Assembly (NCBI RefSeq): GCF_001043025.1
Contig: NZ_JYLD01000005.1
Coordinates: 310,001-374,000, forward strand
Reading direction: 5' to 3'
Source of the DNA: Pseudomonas helleri
Lineage (GTDB): Bacteria > Pseudomonadota > Gammaproteobacteria > Pseudomonadales > Pseudomonadaceae
Length of the DNA stretch: 64,000 nucleotides
Shown: piece by piece, positions 19,781 to 29,088 of the stretch
Position numbering within the stretch: the first letter of the stretch is position 1
Layout of the letters: every line of letters begins with the position of its first letter
Made by a program: the position numbers and the translations under genes
Notes under the pieces: model-generated
The model's database searches: none
What the model was told of the DNA's origin: nothing
Seen by the model: only the letters and a program-made list of their open reading frames with translations

Positions 19781-20227
19781 ATGCTTGCTCGACCACAGCG
19801 CAAACACGGGCCCAAGGCCGAAATGAACGTAGTGCCTTACATCGACGTGATGTTGGTGCTGCTGGTGATTTTTATGGTGACTGCGCCGATGTTGACCCAG
19901 GGCGTCAAAATTGACCTGCCCAAAGTCGCCAGTGAAGCGTTGGCCAATGATACCCAGCAGAAAATCCTCACCTTGTCGGTCAAGGCCGATGGCGGCTACT
20001 ACTGGAACCTGGGCAGTGAACTGGACACCAAAAACCAGACCGACAGCGCCGTCAGCCTTGAAGAGCTGCAAGCCAAAATCGGCCAGGTGGTGGCGCAAGA
20101 CGGCGACACCCAGGTGTATATTCGTGCCGACAACGACGCCGGTTACGGCAGCGTGGTCAAGGCCATGGCGGCCTTGCAACAAGGCGGCGTGACCAACCTG
20201 GGGCTGGTCACAGAGGCCCCGCAATGA
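19781..20227 (+). CDS. exbD: ExbD/TolR-family biopolymer transport protein
   Basis: A 148-residue protein with one N-terminal span. It has the diagnostic motif NVVPYIDVMLVLLVIFMVTAP, in which Asp22 corresponds to the proton-pathway aspartate of ExbD, and a periplasmic domain over about residues 45-148. A TTG at 19775 adds two codons, but the ATG at 19781 has AGGGAG seven bases upstream. It begins 14 bases after exbB, and its stop overlaps the tonB start (ATGA). Confidence 0.9.
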   Translation: MLARPQRKHGPKAEMNVVPYIDVMLVLLVIFMVTAPMLTQGVKIDLPKVASEALANDTQQKILTLSVKADGGYYWNLGSELDTKNQTDSAVSLEELQAKIGQVVAQDGDTQVYIRADNDAGYGSVVKAMAALQQGGVTNLGLVTEAPQ

Positions 20228-21012
20228 GTGCCGCGTTGATGAGTGCCGGGCGCGTTGAGACCCGGCCGCTGCCCTGGACCCGGCTCTGGCACAACAGCCA
20301 GGCGGTGGCGGTCACGGTTGCGTTGCACAGTGCGGTGATTGCGTTTTTAGTGCTGGGCTGGAGCATGGAGCACGAAATGGCCGCGCCCGCGCCGAGTACC
20401 TTGAAAACCCGCTTGGTGATGATGCCAGCGGAACCTGTGGTGGCGCCGCCTGAACCGGCACCACAACCGGTGGTAGTGCCGCCGTCGGTGGTCGAAACCA
20501 AGCCCGAAGTGGCCAAGCCGGACCCGCAGATACAGGCACGCAAACTGGAACAGGCGGCGTTGGCGCGTAAACGGGTAGAGGAGCAAAAGCAGCTCAAAGA
20601 AGAGCAGCAAAAAATGGCCCAACAACGCGCCGAGCAGGCCGAGATGCAACGTCAGCAAGTGGCGGCTGAAGCGGCTGCGCAGCAAGCCCGAGTGGCAGTG
20701 GATAACGCCAGGCGTGCGCAACAGGCGGCCGCGGCGGCGGATGTGCGGCAATACTTGCCGATCAGCAAACAGGCCCCGGACTACCCGCAGCGCGCGCTGG
20801 ACAAAGGCATTGAGGGCGATTGCACGGTTGAGTATTCGGTGACGCCGCAGGGCAAGGTCGAAAGCCCCAAAGTGGTCGGTGACTGCCACCCGGCGTTTAT
20901 TCGCCCGTCATTGGTGGCGGCAGCGACGTTTCGCTATCAGCCGCGCATCGTCGATGGTCAGGCAGTGACAGTGCCTGGGGTGCGCAATACGTTTCACTAT
21001 AAAATCCGCTGA
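20224..21012 (+). CDS. tonB: TonB energy-transducing protein
   Basis: A 262-residue TonB homologue. A single N-terminal span (about residues 25-45) is followed by a Pro-rich stretch (VVAPPEPAPQPVVVPP), a Gln/Ala/Glu-rich coiled coil at about 95-175, and a C-terminal TonB fold at 180-262 containing APDYPQRALDKGIEGDCTVEYSV. It spans the periplasm and pulls on receptor TonB boxes. ATGA overlap with exbD implies coupled translation. Pseudomonads have several TonB systems; this one is probably specialised for the adjacent receptor. Confidence 0.9.
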   Translation: MSAALMSAGRVETRPLPWTRLWHNSQAVAVTVALHSAVIAFLVLGWSMEHEMAAPAPSTLKTRLVMMPAEPVVAPPEPAPQPVVVPPSVVETKPEVAKPDPQIQARKLEQAALARKRVEEQKQLKEEQQKMAQQRAEQAEMQRQQVAAEAAAQQARVAVDNARRAQQAAAAADVRQYLPISKQAPDYPQRALDKGIEGDCTVEYSVTPQGKVESPKVVGDCHPAFIRPSLVAAATFRYQPRIVDGQAVTVPGVRNTFHYKIR

Positions 21013-21039
21013 CTCATCTAAGAGCAACACGGCTCAAGG

Positions 21040-21137
21040 GTGGGAGCGGGCTTGCTCGCGATGCGCTTCAGTGCGCCTCATTTGCCCGGCAAAGAAGCGT
21101 CATCGTTAACGACCATCGCGAGCAAGCCCGCTCCCAC
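21040..21137. repeat. REPIN-like inverted pair after tonB
   Basis: A gtgggagcgggcttgctcgc arm starts at 21040 and the reverse-complement arm ends at 21137. It separates the phytase-linked unit from the DASS transporter gene and may end or weaken transcription. Confidence 0.85.
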
Positions 21138-21237
21138 AGTTTTTGGTGTGAGCTTCAATAAATACCTGACAAGCATCAACGCGAAACCCGCGTCCTTGAC
21201 CTATGCTGCATGCGTTTTCAAGCACAAGGAGATGGCC

Positions 21238-22728
21238 GTGAACGCGCCCGCTACGACCCCGCCGCCGGCAACGGCGAAAGTTAAGTTACCCATAGGTCTG
21301 GTCATCGCCATTGTGGCGATGGTGGGCGTTTTGATGATGCCGTTGCCCGCCGACTTGCCGGTCGCCGGGCACCGGATGTTGGCGATTCTGGTGTTTGCCG
21401 TGGTGGTGTGGATCACCGAAGCGGTGTCATACGAAGCCAGCGCCATCATGATCACGTCGCTGATGGCGTTTTTGATTGGCATGGCACCCACCTTGGCCGA
21501 CCCGTCGAAAATCTACGGCACCAACGCCGGGATCACCATGGCCCTCACCGGGTTTTCCAATGCCGCACTGGCGCTGGTGGCCGGCGCGCTGTTTATTGCG
21601 GCGGCCATGACCCACACCGGGCTGGATCGGCGCATTGCGCTGGTGACCCTGTCACGCATCGGCACCAGCACTCGGCGCATTTTGATCGGTGCGATTGCGG
21701 TGACCATTCTACTCAGCCTGGTGGTGCCCAGCGCCACGGCGCGCAGTGCATGTGTGGTGCCGATCATGATGGGGGTGATTCTGGCGTTTGGCGTCGACAA
21801 GCGCTCCAACATCGCCGCCGGGATCATGATTGTGGTGGCGCAGGGCACCAGTATCTGGAACGTCGGCATTCAAACCGCCGCCGCGCAAAACCTGCTGACG
21901 GTCGGATTTATGGACAAGATGCTCGGCGAACGGGTCAATTGGCTCGACTGGCTGATCGCCGGTGCGCCGTGGGCCATCATCATGTCGGCGGTGTTGCTGT
22001 TTGTGGTGCTGAAAATGCTCCCGCCGGAAAGCGACAGCATCCCGGGCGGTAAAGAAGCCGTGGAAAAATCACTGGCCGAACTGGGCCCCATGACCGGGCC
22101 GCAGAAACGCCTGATGGCGGTTTCCATCGCGCTGTTGCTGGGCTGGGCCACGGAAGGCAAGTTGCACAGCTTCGACACCACCTCCATTACCTACGCCGGG
22201 TTGGTGATCCTGTTGCTGCCGCGTTACGGGGTAATGACCTGGAAGGACGTGCAGTCGCGTATCCCGTGGGGCACGGTGATTGTGTTCGGCGTGGGGATCA
22301 GCCTGGGGACGGCGTTGCTGACCACCCAGGCGGGGCAATGGCTGGGCGGGCAGGTGGTGCATAACACCGGGCTGGATCAGGTAGGGCCACTGGGGATTTT
22401 TGCGATTCTGGGGGCGTTTCTGATTTTGATTCACCTGGGCTTTGCCAGTGCGACGGCGCTGACATCGGCCTTGCTGCCCATTCTGATTGCGGTCTTGCAG
22501 ACCTTGCCGGGTGAATTCAGCCGCTTGGGCATGACCATGTTGCTGGGCTTTGTGGTGAGCTACGGCTTTATCCTGCCCATCAACGCCCCGCAAAACATGG
22601 TGTGCCTGGGCACACAAACCTTCACCGCCAAGCAGTTTGCCAAGGTCGGCTTGATAGTCACCGTGGTGGGTTACCTGCTGATGCTGCTGTTTGGCGCGAC
22701 GTACTGGAGCTGGCTGGGCTGGATGTAA
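21238..22728 (+). CDS. DASS (SLC13) family sodium-coupled anion transporter
   Basis: About 496 residues with a dozen or so membrane segments. The two DASS substrate/sodium-site regions are visible as SIWNVGIQTAAAQN and ILPINAPQNMV. An ATG at 21232 is in frame, but AAGGAG (21226-21231) abuts it directly, whereas the GTG at 21238 sits six bases after the Shine-Dalgarno; GTG is therefore preferred. DASS proteins carry dicarboxylates, citrate, sulfate or phosphate. A role in taking up anions released by phytase is possible, but the gene is separated from tonB by a repeat and has no visible Pho box, so its membership in that unit is uncertain. Confidence 0.85.
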   Translation: MNAPATTPPPATAKVKLPIGLVIAIVAMVGVLMMPLPADLPVAGHRMLAILVFAVVVWITEAVSYEASAIMITSLMAFLIGMAPTLADPSKIYGTNAGITMALTGFSNAALALVAGALFIAAAMTHTGLDRRIALVTLSRIGTSTRRILIGAIAVTILLSLVVPSATARSACVVPIMMGVILAFGVDKRSNIAAGIMIVVAQGTSIWNVGIQTAAAQNLLTVGFMDKMLGERVNWLDWLIAGAPWAIIMSAVLLFVVLKMLPPESDSIPGGKEAVEKSLAELGPMTGPQKRLMAVSIALLLGWATEGKLHSFDTTSITYAGLVILLLPRYGVMTWKDVQSRIPWGTVIVFGVGISLGTALLTTQAGQWLGGQVVHNTGLDQVGPLGIFAILGAFLILIHLGFASATALTSALLPILIAVLQTLPGEFSRLGMTMLLGFVVSYGFILPINAPQNMVCLGTQTFTAKQFAKVGLIVTVVGYLLMLLFGATYWSWLGWM

Positions 22729-22735
22729 CCCCACC

Positions 22736-22802
22736 TGCAGGAGCGAGCTTGTCTCGCGATCTTTTGATCGTTAAAAGATCGCGAGGCAAGCTCGCTCCTA
22801 CA
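22736..22802. repeat. REPIN-like inverted pair between convergent genes
   Basis: A tgcaggagcgagcttgtctc arm and its counterpart caagctcgctcctaca enclose a loop with two overlapping gatc palindromes (gatcttttgatc, ttaaaagatc). It lies between the DASS gene and mrpG, which converge on it. Confidence 0.85.
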
Positions 22803-22810
22803 GGGTGGAG

Positions 22811-23182
22811 TTAGCTACCACCTTCGCTGCGCCCGCCGCTGCTGACTTCGGCGGGTACATCCTCACCGGCCATGCGTTTGCGAAACAATGACGTGCGGGC
22901 CAGCAGCAAGGTGGTCACCGGCACGGTAATCGCCAGCAAAATCGGGATCAGCCAGGCGTGCAAGACCGGTGTCGATTTAAGTGCCGAGAAGTACACAATC
23001 GAGGCCAGTGCCACGCACCAGGCGCCAAGGGTTGAAGCCAGTGCAGGCGGGTGCATGCGCTGGAAAAAGTCCTTGAGGCGCAGCATCCCGATGGCACCAA
23101 ACAGCGCAAACAGGCTGCTGACCACCAGCAGTACGGCCACCGGTATCTCGATCCAGAGCGACAGCTCGCTGACGGAATTCAT
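22811..23182 (-). CDS. mrpG: Mrp-type Na+/H+ antiporter subunit G
   Basis: A 123-residue membrane protein with three spans and the family motif FGAIGMLRLKDFFQRMHPPA. It is the last gene of a six-gene Mrp (Sha/Pha) operon that exports Na+ or K+ in exchange for protons and supports salt and alkaline tolerance. Start and stop codons overlap those of mrpF (ATGA). The hydrophilic tail after residue 100 is typical. Confidence 0.92.
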   Translation of the reverse strand: MNSVSELSLWIEIPVAVLLVVSSLFALFGAIGMLRLKDFFQRMHPPALASTLGAWCVALASIVYFSALKSTPVLHAWLIPILLAITVPVTTLLLARTSLFRKRMAGEDVPAEVSSGGRSEGGS

Positions 23183-23457
23183 TCAATTACCTCCCCACGC
23201 AGCAGGAACTTGGCCAGCGCAAACGACCCGACAAACCCGAACAGGGCGATCAGCAAGGCGGCCTCGAAGTAGGTGTCACTGGCATAACGTATGCCCAGCA
23301 CCAGCATCATCAGCATGGCCACGATGTACAGGTAGTCCAGCGCCAGAACCCGGTCCTGGGCCGAAGGGCCTTTAAACAGGCGGACCACGGTCAGCACCAT
23401 CGCCAGGCTAAAGAAAAACAGGCTGATCAGGATTGCATTGGAGAGCAGGGCACTCAT
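23179..23457 (-). CDS. mrpF: Mrp-type Na+/H+ antiporter subunit F
   Basis: A 92-residue small membrane protein with three spans and the conserved stretch LFKGPSAQDRVLALDYLYI that identifies MrpF. It overlaps both neighbours by four bases, implying fixed stoichiometric translation within the antiporter complex. Confidence 0.92.
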   Translation of the reverse strand: MSALLSNAILISLFFFSLAMVLTVVRLFKGPSAQDRVLALDYLYIVAMLMMLVLGIRYASDTYFEAALLIALFGFVGSFALAKFLLRGEVIE

Positions 23458-23942
23458 TCAAAGATCTCCATCAAGGGGCGCTCGTAAGCCGTTTTGAAGT
23501 GCTCGATAAATTGCGCTTCGTCATCCAGGTCAAAGACGTGCAACAACAGCACGCTGCGGTCCAGCGCCAGTTCGGACCAGACCGTACCCGGCACTACCGT
23601 GGTGATCATCGACAAGGCCGCGAGGCCGTTGGCGTCACGCAGATCGAGGGGGATTTTGATGAACCGCGAGCGTGGCGGGCGCTTGCCAGCATTGAGCACG
23701 CCCCAGGCCACGGCGATGTTGGACATGATCACGTCACGCCCCACCAAAAAGAACAACTTGAGGATCACACCCGGACGGTGGATGTGAATCGGCAGGGGCC
23801 GCAGGGGCGCGAACATGATCGGCGCCAAAAAGCCCAGCGCTGCACCGAGCAACAGATTGCCCGCGCTCAATGACAAGTTGAGCAACAACCACAGTGCCCA
23901 CAACGCCAGGGACAACCACGGTGCCGGGAATAAACGCTTCAT
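23454..23942 (-). CDS. mrpE: Mrp-type Na+/H+ antiporter subunit E
   Basis: A 162-residue subunit with hydrophobic N-terminal spans (about residues 5-45) and a cytoplasmic C-terminal half. It contains LSMITTVVPGTVWSEL and a final HVFDLDDE-type segment, the pattern of MrpE. Its stop overlaps the mrpF start and its start overlaps the mrpD stop. Confidence 0.92.
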   Translation of the reverse strand: MKRLFPAPWLSLALWALWLLLNLSLSAGNLLLGAALGFLAPIMFAPLRPLPIHIHRPGVILKLFFLVGRDVIMSNIAVAWGVLNAGKRPPRSRFIKIPLDLRDANGLAALSMITTVVPGTVWSELALDRSVLLLHVFDLDDEAQFIEHFKTAYERPLMEIFE

Positions 23943-25618
23943 GGCTGCACCTCCTGCAACGCCGCTTTGGCTGTGGGGCCAGGCACAGGGCGAGACTCCA
24001 GCACCGCCTGCACATAACGCTCAGGGTTGCTCAAGGTCTCGGCGGCGGCCTGGGTAAAGCGCAACAGCGGCTCGGCCTTGATCGTCAGGACCACGCACAG
24101 CGCCAGCAGCACTACGATGGGCACGCACTCAAGGCGACGCAAAATCGGTGATGGCCGCTCCAGCGGCGTCCAAAAGCGCTGGATGCCCATGCGCGAGAAG
24201 GCGATCAAAGAAGCCAGCCCGGACAGAATCAACAGAGCCAGCAAGCACCAGGCGGCGGTAGACACCGGGGCGTTTATATCGTTGCCCAGCCCGGCCGGGT
24301 TCAGCAGCGCGTTGAGCAAGCTGAGCTTGCCGATAAACCCGGACAGCGGCGGCATGCCAATAATTAGTAGGGCACAGGCGATAAAGCTCAAGCCCAGAAA
24401 TGCCATCGCCCACGGAATGATCTGCCCGACCACGACGTTTTGCTCGTCGTCCAGGTTGGTCCCGCGTGGGGGCGGCTCAACGATGGCTGGCAACGCTTCA
24501 GCATCTTCTTCGTCCAGCGCTTCAATGGACGAGCGCGAACGCTCAATCAGCTCGGCCAGCAAGAACAGCGCACTCAGTGCCAGGGTGGAGCTGACCAGAT
24601 AAAACAAGGCCGCCGCAATCAGGTTGGTTTGGGCAAAGCCCACCGCCGACAACAGAATGCCGGCCGACACCAGAATGCTCAGGCTGGCCATGCGCTCCAG
24701 GCGCTGGGCCGCGAGGATGGCAATGGCGGCGCAGACAATGGTTGCCATGCCGCCGTAGATCAGCCAGTCGCTGCCAAAGTAGGCCGACGCCCCGGCCTGG
24801 CCCGAGAACAGCAGCGTCCACAGGCGCAATACGGTGTAGATCCCGACCTTGGTCATAATCGCGAACAGCGCTGCTACCGGCGCGCTGGCCGAGGAGTAGG
24901 CGGGCACCAGCCAGAAGTTAAGCGGCCACATGCCGGCTTTTGCCAGGAAGGCGATGGCCAGAATGGCCGCACCGGCGTGCAACAGGCCACGATCGGCTTC
25001 GGGCACCAAGGGGATTTTGAACGCCAGATCGGCCATGTTCAGCGTGCCGGTGACGCCATAGATCAACGCCGCACCAATAAGGAACAGTGACGAAGCCAGC
25101 AGGTTGATCGCGATGTAATGCAGGCCTGACGACACCCGTGCCTTGCCCGAACCGTGCAGCATCAGGCCGTAAGAGGCCGCCAGCAACACTTCGAAAAACA
25201 CGAACAGGTTGAACAGGTCGGCGGTCAGGAAAGCGCCATACAACCCCATCAACTGGATCTGGAACAGCGCATGGAAACTGGAACCGGCGCGGTCCCAGCG
25301 GGCCATGGCGAACATCAGCGCGCAACTGGCGATCACCCCGGTGAGCACCAGCATCAGCGCCGACAAGCGATCCACCACCAGCACAATGCCGAACGGCACT
25401 TGCCAGTTGCTCGGCAGGTACACGCCTATCGAGGCCGGGCTGCCGTTTTGTTGAGTCCAGAGCAGCAAGGTGATCGAAATGCACAACCCGAGCAGGGTCG
25501 AGCCGAGGTTGATACGGGCTTTGAGCGGGCGATGTTTTTCGCCCAGTAACAGCATGCACGCAGCGGTAAACAGCGGTAGCAGGATGGGCGCGACTATCAA
25601 ATGCGGCATCAAATTCAT
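23939..25618 (-). CDS. mrpD: Mrp-type Na+/H+ antiporter subunit D
   Basis: A 559-residue proton-pumping subunit related to NuoN/NuoM of complex I, with about 14 spans. Landmarks are LFQIQLMGLYGAFLTADLFNLFVFFEVLL, which carries the key glutamate, and FLAKAGMWPLNFWLVPAYSSASAPVAALF, which carries the conserved lysine. An acidic hydrophilic loop (about 400-440) is present near the C-terminus. Four-base overlaps join it to mrpC and mrpE. Confidence 0.93.
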   Translation of the reverse strand: MNLMPHLIVAPILLPLFTAACMLLLGEKHRPLKARINLGSTLLGLCISITLLLWTQQNGSPASIGVYLPSNWQVPFGIVLVVDRLSALMLVLTGVIASCALMFAMARWDRAGSSFHALFQIQLMGLYGAFLTADLFNLFVFFEVLLAASYGLMLHGSGKARVSSGLHYIAINLLASSLFLIGAALIYGVTGTLNMADLAFKIPLVPEADRGLLHAGAAILAIAFLAKAGMWPLNFWLVPAYSSASAPVAALFAIMTKVGIYTVLRLWTLLFSGQAGASAYFGSDWLIYGGMATIVCAAIAILAAQRLERMASLSILVSAGILLSAVGFAQTNLIAAALFYLVSSTLALSALFLLAELIERSRSSIEALDEEDAEALPAIVEPPPRGTNLDDEQNVVVGQIIPWAMAFLGLSFIACALLIIGMPPLSGFIGKLSLLNALLNPAGLGNDINAPVSTAAWCLLALLILSGLASLIAFSRMGIQRFWTPLERPSPILRRLECVPIVVLLALCVVLTIKAEPLLRFTQAAAETLSNPERYVQAVLESRPVPGPTAKAALQEVQP

Positions 25619-25959
25619 TCTTTAGGCTCCCGGCCATCCACATGGTCGGTACCGGTCAGGCCGCGAGAGGCCAGCAAGACCACCAGAAACAGCGCGGTCA
25701 TGGCAAAACTGATGACGATGGCGGTCAACACCAGTGCCTGCGGCAAAGGGTCGGTGTAGTTGAGCAAGTCTTGGGGCACGCCTTCTTTGATCACCGGCTC
25801 CTTGCCGATAAACAGGCTGCCCATGCTGAAAATAAACAGGTTGACCCCGTACGACAGCAAGCACAGGCCCATCACCACCTGAAAGGTTCGAGGGCGCAGG
25901 ATCAGCCAGGTACCAGAGGCGGCAAGCACCCCGATAGCAATAGCGATAACTTCTTCCAT
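25615..25959 (-). CDS. mrpC: Mrp-type Na+/H+ antiporter subunit C
   Basis: A 114-residue, three-span subunit homologous to NuoK, with LCLLSYGVNLFIFSMGSL and DPLPQALVLTAIVISFAMTALF. It follows the fused A/B subunit with a one-base stop/start overlap (TGATG). Confidence 0.93.
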   Translation of the reverse strand: MEEVIAIAIGVLAASGTWLILRPRTFQVVMGLCLLSYGVNLFIFSMGSLFIGKEPVIKEGVPQDLLNYTDPLPQALVLTAIVISFAMTALFLVVLLASRGLTGTDHVDGREPKE

Positions 25960-28865
25960 CAGGCAGCTCCCGTCTTGGATTGGAGGGCGGGACGATGGGC
26001 TCGTACCGATTGGTGAGCCAGTGCTGTCAGAATCAGCAGCGTGGCGCCGACCACAACGGCAAACACACCAATGTCAAAAAACAGCGCACTGGCCACGTGA
26101 ATCTCACCCAGCACCGGCAAGCTGAAATGCGCGGTATGGGTGGTCAGGAACGGGTAGCCCCACAGCAGCGAGCCCAGCCCGGTCAACGTTGCACAGAGCA
26201 ACCCGGTACCCATCCAGCGCAGCGGCCGCAGGCTCATTTGCGCCTCGACCCACTGCGTGCCGGCCACCATGTATTGCAGGATGAACGCCACCGACATCAC
26301 CAGGCCGGCGACGAAGCCACCACCCGGCTGGTTGTGACCGCGCATAAACAGGTACATCGAGACCATAAACGCAATCGGCAACAGCAAACGCACCAGCACC
26401 GCAGGCACCATCATGAAGCCCAGGGCGGTGTCGCTGGCGCTGCGCGGGTTCACCAGGTCGGTGACCACGTCTTTGGCCAGCAAGCGCTGCTGGGCAGGCA
26501 ATTGCATGCTTTCTTTGGGCGGGCGGAACCGGCGCAGCAGGGCGAACACGGTCAGGGCCACGGCGGCCAGTACGGTGATTTCCCCCAGGGTGTCGAAACC
26601 GCGGAAGTCCACCAGCATCACGTTCACCACGTTGGTGCCGCCGCCTTCGGGCAACGCACGGCTGAGGAAGAACGAAGAGATGTGGTTCGGGGTTTGCCGG
26701 GTCAACATGGCATACGACAGCACCGCCATGCCGCCGCCGACGGCGATCGACAACAGCAAGTCGCGCAGACGACGAATACGGGCTTTGTTCAGGGTGCCAG
26801 GCAACGGCGAGACTTCTTCGATCCGCCGTGGCAGCCAGCGCAGGCCCAACAGAATCAGTACCGTGGTCACCACCTCAACCACCAGTTGGGTCAAGGCCAG
26901 GTCCGGCGCCGAGAACCAGACGAAGGTCACGCAGGTCATCAAGCCGCACACACTGACCATGGTCAAAGCGGCCAGACGGTGATACTTGGCTTGCCAGGCA
27001 GCGCCGATGGCACAGGCAATTGCCAGCAGCCACAAGGTCACAAACACAATGGAACCCGGAATGTTCGGCCGGTCGCCCCAGCTCAAGCCGCTGTAGAGCA
27101 TCGGGATCAGCCCGGCAACCACCGCCGCCAGCACCAGCAGGAACAACTGGGTTTGCAGGCGCAAGGTGCTCACGCGCCGCTCGACGCGCCGCGCCCGACG
27201 CATGATCACCACCATGCTGCGTTCGAAGAAACGCTTGCCGTTGAAGTACTTGATCAGCGGCGGCAGCGGGAAGCGCTCAAGCTTGAGCTGCTTGCGCAAC
27301 AACACGTACAGCACAATACCGCCGGACATGGCGATCAGGCTCATGATCATCGGGGCATTCAGTCCGTGCCAGATGGCCAGGCTGTATTCGGGCAGGTCTC
27401 CCCCCACCACTGGTTGCGCGGCCGCAGCGAGCAGCGGGCCGACAGTGTGGGCCGGGAAGATACCGACCATCAGGCAGGTAAACACCAGCAACTCGACCGG
27501 CGCCCGCATCCAGCGCGGCGGCTCGTGCGGGGTGTGCGGCAGGTCGGTAGCAGGCGGGCCAAAGAACACATCCACGGTAAAGCGCAGCGCGTAGGCCACG
27601 CTAAACGTACCGCCAATGGTGGCGATGACAGGCAGGGCAATTTCGACCCAAGCTGTGGAGTTGATGAACACCGTTTCGGCGAAGAACATTTCTTTCGACA
27701 GGAAACCGTTGAGCAACGGCACACCGGCCATCGACGCACTGGCCACCATCGCCAGTGTGGCGGTGTACGGCATCAGTTTGAACAGGCCACTGAGCTTGCG
27801 AATATCCCGCGTGCCGGTTTCGTGGTCGATGATCCCGGCCGCCATGAACAGCGAGGCCTTGAAGGTGGCGTGGTTGAGAATATGGAACACCGCCGCAACG
27901 GCCGCCAGCGGGCTGTTAAGGCCCAGCAGCAGGGTAATAAGGCCCAAGTGACTGATGGTCGAATAGGCCAGCAGGCCCTTGAGATCGTTTTGAAACATTG
28001 CGCAGTACGCGCCGAGCACCAGGGTGCAGGCCCCGGCGCCGCTGACAATCCAGAACCATTCTTCGGTGCCGGACAGGGGCGACCACAGGCGCGCCAACAG
28101 GAACACCCCGGCCTTGACCATGGTTGCTGAGTGCAGATAAGCCGAAACCGGAGTCGGCGCCGCCATGGCATGGGGCAACCAGAAATGAAACGGGAATTGT
28201 GCACTTTTGCTAAGGGCGCCGATGAGAATCAGCGGCAACAGAATGGGGTACAGACTGTGAGCTTTAATCTGGTCGCCTGCGGCCAGCACGACGTCCAGAT
28301 CATAGCTGCCGACAACATGGCCGAGCAGCATGACCCCCGCCAGCAGGCACAAGCCCCCCGCGCCAGTGACCATCAGTGCCATATAGGCGCCGCGTCGGGC
28401 GTCAGAGCGGTGGTGCCAATAGCCGATCAGCAGGAACGAGAAGAGGCTGGTCAGCTCCCAGAAAAATACGATCTGGATCAAGTTGCCCGAAATCACCAGG
28501 CCGAGCATCGCGCCCATAAACGCCAGGAAAAACGAGAAGAAGCGCGGCACCGGGTCTTCGGGTGACATGTAGTAACGGGCGTACAGAGACACCAGCGCGC
28601 CAATGCCCAGGACCAGAATCGAGAACAGCCAGGCAAACCCGTCCATGCGCAGGACAAAATTGAGGCCGATACTCGGCAGCCACATGAACTCTTCACGAAT
28701 CACCCCACCATGGGCGATTTGTGGATAGAGCAGGGCAACTTGAACTAAGCCGATCAGAGCAATCAAACCGGCCAGCAGTGATTCACTGTTACGTGCGTTG
28801 TGCGGCAAAACAGCCGCCAGACAGCTGCCAATAAATGGCAGAAGCAGTAGAACTATCAGGGACAT
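25959..28865 (-). CDS. mrpA: Mrp-type Na+/H+ antiporter fused subunit A/B
   Basis: A 968-residue protein. Residues 1-780 are MrpA (NuoL-like), with the proton-channel glutamate in FFWELTSLFSFLLIG and the lysine in LSKSAQFPFHFWLPHAM. From about residue 800 it carries the MrpB domain (LLLPIAFMVSMYLFMRGHNQPGGGF). The A/B fusion is the group 2 arrangement seen in pseudomonads, giving six rather than seven genes. It is the promoter-proximal gene. The ATG is at 28863-28865, and the 223-base upstream gap should contain the promoter. Confidence 0.93.
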   Translation of the reverse strand: MSLIVLLLLPFIGSCLAAVLPHNARNSESLLAGLIALIGLVQVALLYPQIAHGGVIREEFMWLPSIGLNFVLRMDGFAWLFSILVLGIGALVSLYARYYMSPEDPVPRFFSFFLAFMGAMLGLVISGNLIQIVFFWELTSLFSFLLIGYWHHRSDARRGAYMALMVTGAGGLCLLAGVMLLGHVVGSYDLDVVLAAGDQIKAHSLYPILLPLILIGALSKSAQFPFHFWLPHAMAAPTPVSAYLHSATMVKAGVFLLARLWSPLSGTEEWFWIVSGAGACTLVLGAYCAMFQNDLKGLLAYSTISHLGLITLLLGLNSPLAAVAAVFHILNHATFKASLFMAAGIIDHETGTRDIRKLSGLFKLMPYTATLAMVASASMAGVPLLNGFLSKEMFFAETVFINSTAWVEIALPVIATIGGTFSVAYALRFTVDVFFGPPATDLPHTPHEPPRWMRAPVELLVFTCLMVGIFPAHTVGPLLAAAAQPVVGGDLPEYSLAIWHGLNAPMIMSLIAMSGGIVLYVLLRKQLKLERFPLPPLIKYFNGKRFFERSMVVIMRRARRVERRVSTLRLQTQLFLLVLAAVVAGLIPMLYSGLSWGDRPNIPGSIVFVTLWLLAIACAIGAAWQAKYHRLAALTMVSVCGLMTCVTFVWFSAPDLALTQLVVEVVTTVLILLGLRWLPRRIEEVSPLPGTLNKARIRRLRDLLLSIAVGGGMAVLSYAMLTRQTPNHISSFFLSRALPEGGGTNVVNVMLVDFRGFDTLGEITVLAAVALTVFALLRRFRPPKESMQLPAQQRLLAKDVVTDLVNPRSASDTALGFMMVPAVLVRLLLPIAFMVSMYLFMRGHNQPGGGFVAGLVMSVAFILQYMVAGTQWVEAQMSLRPLRWMGTGLLCATLTGLGSLLWGYPFLTTHTAHFSLPVLGEIHVASALFFDIGVFAVVVGATLLILTALAHQSVRAHRPALQSKTGAA

Positions 28866-29019
28866 AGGCTTCTAATCTGCAGGAGTTTGCGAACGATCAT
28901 ACGTGGCGACTTGACGATCACCAACAACGTATCTGTAGATGAATCCTACAAAATGTGTGCAAAACTTTAACAACGAGCCAGGTCTCTTCCTTATTGACCC
29001 GCTTGCGTGATGCGAGCGT

Positions 29020-29039
29020 CGCCCCCATACGTGGGGGCG
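29020..29039. terminator. GC-rich hairpin downstream of the EamA gene
   Basis: CGCCCCCA-TACG-TGGGGGCG forms an eight-base-pair stem with a tetraloop. No T tract follows on either strand, so termination is possible but unproven. Confidence 0.4.
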
Positions 29040-29088
29040 AGTCATGCCAGGAGATGAGGTTTAACCGGGTGAATGTAGTGCCAAGGCA

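Noticed and set aside
25980..28130. 716-codon plus-strand frame opposite mrpA
   Set aside because: It is rich in Gln, His and Arg, typical of antisense frames, and covers a certain MrpA/B gene.
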